From Methanobacteriota archaeon (GTDB lineage Archaea; Thermoplasmatota; Poseidoniia; Poseidoniales; Poseidoniaceae): 53,151 bases of DNA. The stretch spans positions 1-53,151 of the forward strand of contig JABJMO010000022.1 of assembly GCA_018659375.1 (NCBI GenBank), in the 5' to 3' direction. Positions 9,994 through 18,202 of this stretch are shown here, piece by piece (position 1 is the stretch's first letter; every line of letters begins with the position of its first letter). Made by a program: the position numbers and the translations under genes. Below the pieces are notes generated by a model. That model saw only the letters and a list, made by a program, of their open reading frames with translations. It made no database searches and had not been told where the DNA came from.

Positions 9994-10465
9994 CTGTTCC
10001 CACCATCATATATCCATCTTCATCAGCGTAGTAATTATCGATAGTCTGTTGGATATTTAGCCCAAAACGTTGGTAAAATTTTTGAGCCCTTAGATTTGAC
10101 ACCCGTACTTCCAATTGAATTGTATTTCTTTCAATTTCTCTTGATGTTGTGAATAATTCTTTAATCACTTTGGTTCCAAGACCTTGCCCCTGATATTGCT
10201 TTTCAATTACTAACGCAACGATTCTCACTCTGTCATCAAATATTTGTTTTGACCACAAAACTCCAATCAATGATTTTGGATGGGGGTAATCTTGATGATT
10301 GATCAGTAGACGATTACCATTCCATTCAGGTATTTGCAGCATTCGGAAAGTGGAATCTGTGTATGATTCCCCAGTCTCCTGCTTGAACAATTGACTAATT
10401 CTTAACTTCCAGGTTTCAGGCATATCTTCAGGTTTTGGACCTAGAATCCATGAAATATTACTCAT
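9989..10465 (-). CDS. GNAT-family N-acetyltransferase (RimI-like)
   Basis: 158-residue GCN5-related acetyltransferase. The acetyl-CoA loop QGQGLGTKVIKEL (Q/RxxGxG/A) lies after the VRIVALVIEKQY strand, and the C-terminal EVRVSNLRAQKFYQRFGL with a closing YY...DGYMM resembles RimI-type N-terminal acetyltransferases. A strong Shine-Dalgarno (AGGAGGTG) sits about 5 bases before ATG 10465. The upstream nucleotidyltransferase stops only 17 bases away, so they are probably cotranscribed. The substrate is not predictable; a protein or ribosomal target is possible. Confidence 0.85.
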   Translation of the reverse strand: MSNISWILGPKPEDMPETWKLRISQLFKQETGESYTDSTFRMLQIPEWNGNRLLINHQDYPHPKSLIGVLWSKQIFDDRVRIVALVIEKQYQGQGLGTKVIKELFTTSREIERNTIQLEVRVSNLRAQKFYQRFGLNIQQTIDNYYADEDGYMMVGTV

Positions 10466-10482
10466 AAAAGCACCTCCTAGTA

Positions 10483-12546
10483 TTATTGATTTTTAGAAGA
10501 TTTACCTCTTTTACCTCTTTGAGGAGTAACGGAATGATTATTTTTTTTGTGCTTATTTTTACCCTTTCTGTGGGTTGCTTTGGTTTTATTCACGGAACTT
10601 AACCCACCGTTTTTCAATAAAACCTCTAAGTCTTGCAAAGAGAAAGAATCCCCAGAAACAACTTTACTTTTTACCGCATTCACTTTAACATTGTCAACGG
10701 ATTTTTTTCTCTTTCCTTTATTTCTAGAATGTTTGTTATTATTAAAGTGGGTCTGTTTCCTGAGCCAAGCCTCAAGGCGACCAATTTCTCTCCTCAAGTT
10801 TCTGCGCTCTCTTTTGAGTGGATTTAGTTCCTTTAGCAATTTCATTGCCAAGTCATCAAAATCAGTAAACTTTCCAAAAGATTGAATTTCTATCATTTCT
10901 TGTCTGATATCTTTGATATGCTCAATTGAATGTTGCTGTTGTTCTAATAACTTCAAAAATTCTCGATGATATTTTCGAGCCAGTTTGGAGTGTTCATACA
11001 TACTTTGAAGTTCAAAGAACCAAGAAAACATTTGTTTTTCTTTTTCTAGGCTCAGTTCTACTCGATTTGTGTTTTCAGTTGTCAATATCGAATACACTCT
11101 GGAGAGCTCTTCTTCAATGAAATGTACTGGTATGTAATGATTGTTTGAGGAATCTCGCTTACTTTGCAATTCATCAATTTTTGAACGTCTTGGCCTTAGT
11201 TCTGAAGACAAACCAGATTGTTCCTTAGCTAACTCAGCATTTCTTCGCAATGCTTTGGACATTTTGATCGCATCATTACGTTCACTTTCCCTTACCAGAA
11301 CACTCTTTTCAACCTGTTTTAGTTGTTCATACAGTATTTTTAAATCATGCTTAGTTTTGTCGTCATTTTGGTTTCTTAAATCTTCAAATAAGTCAAGTTT
11401 TGGTTTGTTGGGTGTTATTTCAGGGTATTTAATTTCAGTGATTATACTCCAATTAGTATTTTTTGAAATCAATTGATAAGCCCTTATAACTTCGTCTCTT
11501 ATTTCAAAAACACCCTCGACGTCAAGTACTCTACTCAAATCATGTTTGTTGTCGAATGGGTCTTCAACGGGTAGTGCGAATTTGCCAAGTCGCTTTATCT
11601 CGGGATCTTGTATAGCGTCGCTAACGTACGGTTTAGTAGCAACCCAATTCTTTTCCTTTCGGGTTAATATTTTTCCAGATCCTACAGATATCACTCCATT
11701 ATTCCATGGCCAATCTTTGGCCAGTACCTCAAAGAATCCACTCACCAATTCTCCAATATTAGACTTGTTTAGAGTGGTGAAATGTAATTCTTCATCCAGA
11801 AACATCCCGATGTCATAGTTTGTACCGTCGATATCAACTGTATCGGAGTCATCTTTTTTCAACAAATTTGGTAGGACTTCCTGCTCTAATGATTGAAGAT
11901 AATTAATCGCAATTAAGGTCCATGCATAGGAAGAAAACGTACCCATGGCCGCATCTGAAATTCCACGGTTTCTTGCCCAATATTTGATTGAAATAATGAA
12001 CGGTTTCACTCTAGAATCTAATGCTGAGTATCTACGTAGTAATTCAGTATTGTGAACGGCGAGACTGTTATTTATCGAAATATCGACAGGGATTTTTGAT
12101 TGGCTATCAATAAATTTGACAATCGGTACTTTTGCAGTCGTAATTAATGTTACATTATCCATGCCATCTTCATTAAGCATTCTCGCAATCTTCTTTAGAA
12201 CTTTTTTGGGCTTTTCTCCGTTGAATTGCAAACATAGGTCGATGTCACCATTGATTAAACTAAGGCCCGATTCAAAGGAACCAAAGGTAGTGACCGTAGA
12301 ACCTCGGAACTTATTTGTTAGTACTTTTGTCAAATGTTTGGTAATACCATTTCTCCGCTTCATCAAGTTATCAGAAGTTTTCTGACTAGAGGCAAATTTC
12401 TTAATTTCTGTGTCTAGGTGATTCGTATTTTCGACAACTAAACTTATCTTTGATAAATCTAAACTTCCAACCTTCAAAGCCGTGACGAAAGGCCAAGATT
12501 CAATCTTGCCGATATCAAAATCTATTCGTTCAAAGTCAGCAAGCAA
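10483..12546 (-). CDS. Cid1/TUT-like terminal nucleotidyltransferase with coiled-coil C-terminal half
   Basis: 687-residue protein closely resembling eukaryotic non-canonical poly(A)/poly(U) polymerases. The Pol-beta-type catalytic motif is TFGSFESG...DIDL with G89, S90, D101 and D103; the third carboxylate is D155 in IPVDISINNSLAVHN. Then come KPFIISIKYWARNRGI and GTFSSYAW (central domain) and a PAP-associated block including IGELVSGFFEVLA, SVGSGKILTRKEKNW and VEDPFDNKHDLSRV. H335 aligns with fission yeast Cid1 His336, which favours UTP. Residues about 390-600 are coiled coil; a motif like the COG1340 C terminus and a lysine/arginine-rich tail follow. The likely start is TTG 12546, one base after the upstream stop and behind AGGGGGG. 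Expected activity: adding U (or A) to RNA 3' ends. Confidence 0.85.
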   Translation of the reverse strand: MLADFERIDFDIGKIESWPFVTALKVGSLDLSKISLVVENTNHLDTEIKKFASSQKTSDNLMKRRNGITKHLTKVLTNKFRGSTVTTFGSFESGLSLINGDIDLCLQFNGEKPKKVLKKIARMLNEDGMDNVTLITTAKVPIVKFIDSQSKIPVDISINNSLAVHNTELLRRYSALDSRVKPFIISIKYWARNRGISDAAMGTFSSYAWTLIAINYLQSLEQEVLPNLLKKDDSDTVDIDGTNYDIGMFLDEELHFTTLNKSNIGELVSGFFEVLAKDWPWNNGVISVGSGKILTRKEKNWVATKPYVSDAIQDPEIKRLGKFALPVEDPFDNKHDLSRVLDVEGVFEIRDEVIRAYQLISKNTNWSIITEIKYPEITPNKPKLDLFEDLRNQNDDKTKHDLKILYEQLKQVEKSVLVRESERNDAIKMSKALRRNAELAKEQSGLSSELRPRRSKIDELQSKRDSSNNHYIPVHFIEEELSRVYSILTTENTNRVELSLEKEKQMFSWFFELQSMYEHSKLARKYHREFLKLLEQQQHSIEHIKDIRQEMIEIQSFGKFTDFDDLAMKLLKELNPLKRERRNLRREIGRLEAWLRKQTHFNNNKHSRNKGKRKKSVDNVKVNAVKSKVVSGDSFSLQDLEVLLKNGGLSSVNKTKATHRKGKNKHKKNNHSVTPQRGKRGKSSKNQ

Positions 12547-12547
12547 C

Positions 12548-13270
12548 TTATGCCCCCCTGGTCATATTTTTCTTTCGATTAGTACGGTGTATTTGTCTAC
12601 TAGACGGTCCACCATCTGCAACCCTTTTGGCGTCAACTAACAATTCTTCAAAACCGTCATTAAGTCTTGATTGCCAGAATTCAGCAGCAGTTTTTGACTC
12701 AGCTAATGATGATGTTAACTTAGTAAATCTCGATTCCAATTTCCTACGATGACCTTCCGCTTTATTCCATTCTTGTACTAAGGTCAAGTAAATTGGGTTT
12801 AGTTCACCTAGGGCAGTGTTTGCTTTGTTCGATTGAATTAATTTGGCGGAAAGAGGACCATTTGACTCCAAAAGGGTAACGACTTCCGACAACTTTTCCA
12901 AGTTTTCATTAAACTCTTCAACACTAGCGTCAGCAATTGATAGTGCTTCGATTATCTGCGATAATTCTAGTTGTTGCTCTTTTTTGAGATGTTCTATCGG
13001 GGATTCTTGTTTAAGCGCCTGAGTGACTACCTTCCTTTCCATTTTAAGGGCAGAGATTTTACTCTCTAAATTTTCTTTATTACTACGCACTTGTCGAGCA
13101 ATTTTTTCAGCAGTATGCTTTTGATCACCTGTTTGCGATAATAATTGAGGTAGTGATTGAGTGATTCTTTCACGCTTGTGAAGTATCAATTTTGTGAGGA
13201 CTTCTGTTCTCACCGCCATCAGGTCCTCGGGTGTCACGCCTCGGTGGTAAAATTCAATGTTGAAAAACAT
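12548..13270 (-). CDS. Coiled-coil protein cotranscribed with the nucleotidyltransferase
   Basis: 240-residue mostly coiled-coil protein, no recognisable enzyme motif. It ends in a basic tail (RTNRKKNMTRGA) similar in flavour to the tail of the coiled-coil protein at 18203-19201 (KKKNMRRVDVSRRR). Its stop is one base before the nucleotidyltransferase start, so the two are almost certainly translated together and may bind each other. The start is uncertain: ATG 13270 lacks a Shine-Dalgarno and would be leaderless, while ATG 13219 (MAVRTEVL) has GAGG six bases before it. Function unknown; scaffold or RNA-binding partner is an inference. Confidence 0.75.
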   Translation of the reverse strand: MFFNIEFYHRGVTPEDLMAVRTEVLTKLILHKRERITQSLPQLLSQTGDQKHTAEKIARQVRSNKENLESKISALKMERKVVTQALKQESPIEHLKKEQQLELSQIIEALSIADASVEEFNENLEKLSEVVTLLESNGPLSAKLIQSNKANTALGELNPIYLTLVQEWNKAEGHRRKLESRFTKLTSSLAESKTAAEFWQSRLNDGFEELLVDAKRVADGGPSSRQIHRTNRKKNMTRGA

Positions 13271-13326
13271 GGCGCAGGAGTTAACTACGGCGTGAAGGTC
13301 AAGAACCCTCAGTATTACCGGGTATT

Positions 13327-15810
13327 ATGGCGGGAGACTCAAACACTGTATTCCCAAAAATCAGCGTCATATTCGTGCTGACATTACTGTTGTTAAATCT
13401 GCCAACTGCTGCAGCAAGTGGTAATGGTATATTGATTAATAATTCGACAATCAACCTAACTGATTTTCAATCCACTAATGACTCATATTTTACCCTAGAA
13501 TTCGATGTTGACGCTTTTGGTCAGAGTTCGACAGGCTACTATGAAGGTATAATTCATTATGAGATGCAAAAGATAGATGGTTCAGTATTGTCAAATCAAA
13601 GTGTTAATTTCAATATATCAGAGGCTAGTAGCCAACAAATCGTAGTTAATCTAACCAGTTTAGATATTGGGTATACTGTGGTGGTTTTGGGTTTAACAGG
13701 TGATGTTGGAACAGAATCACAAAGTCATTCGAGTCACTTTGAAAGAACAATTCATCGTCTAAATCCCCTAAATATTTCTATCGCAGAAATCAGTTCAATA
13801 CTCTTTGAACCGGTTGATTCAACCAACACTGCGACTGGAAATAATTCCATCTCAGATGGCGATTACTTACAACTACAAATACCGGTAATTAACAGTGGTG
13901 ATTTTGACTGGAATGGTTCGTTAAACATTACCATAGATGATGGTAATAGGCTTGAGCAAGGAGTTTCAGAAGAGTTTCAGGTAAATGATTTTCAAACCGT
14001 AATAATTACTTATAATTCGACAAATCAATTCTTTGAAGGTGATTTAATTGTCACGATTGACTTAGTCGGTGAAAATGATTCATACTCAGAGGATGATACA
14101 AGATCATTCACGATATCTGTTCAGCCACCACCGTTGCCATTAATACAAGTTGAGATAAATTTTGTTGGTGAAAATCTTGTAGCAGGCGACCCGCTTCCCT
14201 TTGAGGTCGTGATATACAATAACGGTACAGTTGCTTTCGCTGGAGAATTGAATTGCGATTTTAATGGGGAATCAGTGAGTGAATCATCCATAATCTCCGC
14301 ACCACAATCAATTGTTTCGAATAATATTTCCGTAATTACCAAACCAGGTTTGATCATGTGTGAGGTGACAGGGCAACGAATGGATGTTTCATCCAACAGC
14401 ATTTCAACAATCCAAATCGATGTAGAATCTGCAATGTTTGAACTTGCAGGAAGTTCATCACCTTCAGCATTAGGAGGTCCTTGGCACGCTGGTGATGAAG
14501 CACAGATGTCTTTGCTGATTAGAAATTCCGGTGAGATAACTGGTAATGCTTCACTGAAGATTGAGTCTAATGGTGTCATCATGCAGGGTCAATCAATCAA
14601 TTTACTTCCCGGTGAGGCAGGAGAAGTCACTCTGTCAATGCCGTTAACTCAAGTTGGTCAACAAATACTAAATTGGTCTCTATACACAACAGATGGCGAT
14701 ACAGTTGGCGACCTTTCTGGTTCAATTTCTATTCCTGTTGCTCAAAGGCAAACACTTGATTTTACATTTACGGAGGTGACTTGGGATACTGATGAAGGAA
14801 TCGATGCTTCATGGTCTGTAGATCTTTCCAATGGAATAGAGCGCGACGTGAATATCAAAATAGGGTATTCATATCTGTCAGAGGAAACTACAATATTTGA
14901 TGTTGACATGATATTGCAGCCTGGAAATACCGCAGGCCAAATTAACATTGGAACAATATCTGCGGATTTTGTAGTAATTCGAGTTCAAGAGTTGAACTGG
15001 ATAGCAGAATCATCTTTTTCATCCTATACAAAATTAGTACCAGATGATAGGCCAAACTATGATATTGAGTTCACTGGACAATCAAATCCTAATCGGCCCA
15101 GTGCCGGTCAGCTGTCTACCGTTAGTGTCACGGTGTCCAATATTGGTGAAACTTCAGGGCCAAATGGAAATTTGATTCTATATGGGCAAAGTGGGAGGAT
15201 CTTAGATCAAAAAACGACTGCTAGTCTGGCCAGTGGTGATTCAACATTAGTTACTTTCAGTTTCTCGTGGCCTGCAGGAAGTGAGGTGACGCTAAATTGT
15301 AAATGGGATTATGGTGAAGACTCAACCAGCATTGATCGTCAATTCATTTCGAGTGTTATCGAAGAAGACTCAAGCAAAACATCAATTCCTTGGGGAGGGA
15401 TTCTTGGTGGTCTAGCGGTAGCTGCAGTAATAATATTACTAATTAGGTTGAAGGACTCGAGTAAAACTAAACCTCAAGTTGTTAAATCATCAGTTTCCGA
15501 GAGTAAAAAATCAACAGATATTTCAGCAATTAAAATTGAAATAAGTTGTCCTGAGTGCTCTAGACAATTAAGAATCCCACAGAATTATTCAGGTACAGTA
15601 AAATGTCCTGACTGTTCTAATAGTTTTGAAGTTGATGACACAATTGAAGAAATCGAAGAGGAAGAAACAGTCGAAACTCTAAATGATGGTAAAATCGAAA
15701 TTTCATGCCCAGAATGCAGACAAAGTCTGCGTATTCCAAATTCTTATGAAGGCTCAGTTAGGTGTCCATCATGTAAGAATATTTTCAAATCAACAGATAG
15801 CGAAGTTTGA
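13327..15810 (+). CDS. Surface protein with Ig/CARDB-like domains and two cytosolic zinc ribbons
   Basis: 827-residue single-pass membrane protein. Residues about 9-30 form a signal peptide ending TAAASG. The ectodomain (to about 685) has several beta-sandwich units with the NSGxxxxxxxLxI and NIGETSGP patterns of CARDB/alpha-galactosidase NEW3-like domains. A transmembrane helix lies at about 689-708. The cytosolic part carries two near-identical zinc ribbons at about 741-766 and 798-823, each CPEC...CP(D/S)C with an (L)RIPxxYxGxV(K/R) core, joined by an acidic linker. The duplicated cytosolic zinc ribbons are unusual for such a surface protein and suggest signalling or assembly. Confidence 0.78.
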   Translation: MAGDSNTVFPKISVIFVLTLLLLNLPTAAASGNGILINNSTINLTDFQSTNDSYFTLEFDVDAFGQSSTGYYEGIIHYEMQKIDGSVLSNQSVNFNISEASSQQIVVNLTSLDIGYTVVVLGLTGDVGTESQSHSSHFERTIHRLNPLNISIAEISSILFEPVDSTNTATGNNSISDGDYLQLQIPVINSGDFDWNGSLNITIDDGNRLEQGVSEEFQVNDFQTVIITYNSTNQFFEGDLIVTIDLVGENDSYSEDDTRSFTISVQPPPLPLIQVEINFVGENLVAGDPLPFEVVIYNNGTVAFAGELNCDFNGESVSESSIISAPQSIVSNNISVITKPGLIMCEVTGQRMDVSSNSISTIQIDVESAMFELAGSSSPSALGGPWHAGDEAQMSLLIRNSGEITGNASLKIESNGVIMQGQSINLLPGEAGEVTLSMPLTQVGQQILNWSLYTTDGDTVGDLSGSISIPVAQRQTLDFTFTEVTWDTDEGIDASWSVDLSNGIERDVNIKIGYSYLSEETTIFDVDMILQPGNTAGQINIGTISADFVVIRVQELNWIAESSFSSYTKLVPDDRPNYDIEFTGQSNPNRPSAGQLSTVSVTVSNIGETSGPNGNLILYGQSGRILDQKTTASLASGDSTLVTFSFSWPAGSEVTLNCKWDYGEDSTSIDRQFISSVIEEDSSKTSIPWGGILGGLAVAAVIILLIRLKDSSKTKPQVVKSSVSESKKSTDISAIKIEISCPECSRQLRIPQNYSGTVKCPDCSNSFEVDDTIEEIEEEETVETLNDGKIEISCPECRQSLRIPNSYEGSVRCPSCKNIFKSTDSEV

Positions 15811-15834
15811 ATAATATGTAGGATAGGGATTAAT

Positions 15835-16494
15835 GTGTCAAGCGGTCATTTCCAAGAATTCGAGGATGAGTACCTAGAGATGATGTACCAATTTTACGAA
15901 AAAGACCCGGATTCAAGAGTACGTACAGGTGATTTGGCAGAGGCCTTGCGTGTCACTCCAGCATCGACTACAGAGATGGTGCAAAGACTAGCAATTAAAG
16001 GATTTTTAGACTATGTTCCCTACAAGGGATCAAGTTTGACAGAACAAGGCCTCATTCATGGTAAGAAAATGAAGCGTAGGCATAGGTTAGCAGAAGTTTT
16101 GTTAGAACACCTACCGTTTGATGGTAATCAACATTCGACAGCTTGTCGACTCGAACACGCAATTGACGATGATTTAGAGGTCGCGTTAACCATATATTTG
16201 GACAACCCTGTAAAAGACCCCAGTGGAACAAAAATACCAAGCATGTCATCTGATATCGAAGAACGGGTTACAAAATTAAATTCGGGGCTTAGTTCACTCG
16301 CAAACTTGGCAGTTGGCAGTAGCGGTGTTGTCAAAATCATCGCATTGGGTAAACTAGATACCGATCTTGTTAAACAATTTAACATAACTATCGGCGACAT
16401 GGTTAGTAAAACTGGAGACAGTAGTTATCAGTGTAATGATTCAGATATCCAACTGCATGACGACATTGCTGCAAAAATGATAATAAGTCAATAA
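15835..16494 (+). CDS. DtxR/MntR-family metal-dependent transcriptional regulator
   Basis: 219-residue regulator. An N-terminal winged helix (residues about 8-65: RTGDLAEALRVTPASTTEMVQRL then GFLDYVPYKGSSLTEQG) is followed by the dimer/metal domain with the DtxR signature ACRLEHAIDDDLEVAL and NPVKDPSGTKIP, supplying Cys, Glu and His ligands. Residues about 155-215 look like a FeoA/SH3-like domain (GVVKIIALGKL). The start is GTG 15835 behind GGATAGGG. Family members repress iron or manganese uptake genes when metal-bound. No transporter is adjacent, so its targets are unknown. It follows the surface gene by 24 bases. Confidence 0.88.
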   Translation: MSSGHFQEFEDEYLEMMYQFYEKDPDSRVRTGDLAEALRVTPASTTEMVQRLAIKGFLDYVPYKGSSLTEQGLIHGKKMKRRHRLAEVLLEHLPFDGNQHSTACRLEHAIDDDLEVALTIYLDNPVKDPSGTKIPSMSSDIEERVTKLNSGLSSLANLAVGSSGVVKIIALGKLDTDLVKQFNITIGDMVSKTGDSSYQCNDSDIQLHDDIAAKMIISQ

Positions 16495-16545
16495 ACTACA
16501 TTCATTTGACTCAACACTTTAGAACGGTGTCGACTTCGACCACCC

Positions 16546-18150
16546 ATGGGTGATGATAAAATCACAGACCAACCTGTTGATTCCAAGGTTGAAGAGGAAT
16601 CAGTCAATGCTGATGATAATAATAATTCTAATTCAGATTCAGAGCAAAGCTTTACTGATACTGTCAAGGCATTGAGTAATAACTCGATAAAAAAAATCAG
16701 GAAATGGAACAACGAGGCGTTTTTATACGCCTTTGATCGTCAATTAATTTCCTTTGGATTAAGATTATTATTATTCTTGCCTGGGTTCGCTATTCTGACC
16801 TTTTTTGGAGCATGGGCTTATGCTAACACTTCACCGGGTTGGTGGGACAGTTTTATCGAACCAACATTAAACCAAAGTTTTTCAACAATATTAGTGGGGT
16901 TAGTATTTGTAATCTTACTTGGGTATATACTTGCTCTGGCTCTACATAGGCACCGAGTTAATTTGACAATCAGGTCATTTGAAGAAGAAGTCAAAGCAGC
17001 CCAATCAAAACATTTGTCCATTAAATCATTGCACGGTTATGAGCCTCTCGAGGATTCAATAAAACGTTCAGTGACCAAGCATTTCTTTTCCTTAACTTGC
17101 TCTCTGCTAGCGATATCTGCTTTATCTGGTATAGCATTTTATGGTATGCAAAGTGACATGGGGAAGAACCTACTCGCTCTCTCATTTTCCCTGACTATGC
17201 TTTCACTTGGCCAACATATTGCGACAAGATCATCAAACTTCAATATGGCAGAACGAACTGGTCTTTTGCAAGCATACAATTCACCAGTCCACCCATCAAC
17301 TCTTGACATGGTTTTTTCCGATTTAGTTAAGTCACAACTCGATCCATTACTCAAGTCTGAATATGAGACATTTGTGAAAGATGTTGAAGCATACGTAAAG
17401 CGAGGCGTAGAGCCGAGGTTTGCTAGAGAAAAAATGATGATGACGCTTTACAAACATTCGCAAGGCCTCGACCTATCATCAGTTTACTCAGAATTTGGTG
17501 AAATTCTAACTAAGGCTGGAGTGGAATTTGTTAAGACTCACGAGGTTTTTACCATCGAAGAATGGTTACTTATTATCGATTATATAGAATCACAATGCCC
17601 AGCCTTTTTCCGCATGATTGGACGAATTGAGGAGGATTTATCGGCGGGAAGGAAATCTATCAAAGACGATATAATTTTTGAAGTGGATATGGAAAATGTC
17701 GTTTACGGAAAGGCAAATTTGTTTACCTACATGCACAATCTCTCAGATGAGACAAGAACAGTTGTATTAAGAGTTCAATCTCCAGACTTTAGGCCTCACG
17801 ATATTGCGATGACTTACCGCTTAGAACCTGGTGAAAAGCAATGGTGGCCTGCACAAGGTTTGCCTCTCTCACAATCTGGTGATGATGACATTTTAGCAAT
17901 TATGTCCGCTCTGTTAAGGGACGGTACGGTTGCTTGGCAGTCTTTATTGCCTGAACGATTTGGAGAAGCAACAGTTTCTGTGAGACTCGAAGAAGTTAGT
18001 GGAGAATTACTCACTGGTTCACAAATGAATGTCCGAATACGCTCGGTATTCAAAGAAAGAATACGTGCCGCCAGTTCCCTTGTGTTCAATGTAATTGGAC
18101 TAGCAGGTACATTAATTTCATCGACATTATTGACATTTATTATTGTTTAA
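16546..18150 (+). CDS. Multi-pass membrane protein of unknown function
   Basis: 534-residue protein not recognised. Residues 1-50 are acidic and S/N/D-rich, likely disordered. Hydrophobic segments lie at about 66-90, 105-128, 180-202, 206-225 and 508-533, with the last ending the protein. A soluble region of about 280 residues between the fourth and fifth segments includes a helical part (YETFVKDVEAYVKRG, EEWLLIIDYIES) and a beta-rich part (VDMENVVYGKANLFTY, VVLRVQSPDFRP). No catalytic motif seen. It lies between a metal regulator and a COG1340 coiled-coil gene on the same strand, with gaps of about 50 bases. Confidence 0.7.
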   Translation: MGDDKITDQPVDSKVEEESVNADDNNNSNSDSEQSFTDTVKALSNNSIKKIRKWNNEAFLYAFDRQLISFGLRLLLFLPGFAILTFFGAWAYANTSPGWWDSFIEPTLNQSFSTILVGLVFVILLGYILALALHRHRVNLTIRSFEEEVKAAQSKHLSIKSLHGYEPLEDSIKRSVTKHFFSLTCSLLAISALSGIAFYGMQSDMGKNLLALSFSLTMLSLGQHIATRSSNFNMAERTGLLQAYNSPVHPSTLDMVFSDLVKSQLDPLLKSEYETFVKDVEAYVKRGVEPRFAREKMMMTLYKHSQGLDLSSVYSEFGEILTKAGVEFVKTHEVFTIEEWLLIIDYIESQCPAFFRMIGRIEEDLSAGRKSIKDDIIFEVDMENVVYGKANLFTYMHNLSDETRTVVLRVQSPDFRPHDIAMTYRLEPGEKQWWPAQGLPLSQSGDDDILAIMSALLRDGTVAWQSLLPERFGEATVSVRLEEVSGELLTGSQMNVRIRSVFKERIRAASSLVFNVIGLAGTLISSTLLTFIIV

Positions 18151-18202
18151 CGACATTTTTTACAAAGCGTAGATTTGAAATGGTGAACTCTTACGACCAA
18201 CC

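Noticed and set aside
16520-16545. Imperfect inverted repeat (GGTGTCGA/TCGACCACC) before 16546 as an operator of the DtxR protein
   Set aside because: Short, imperfect and unlike known metal-regulator boxes.
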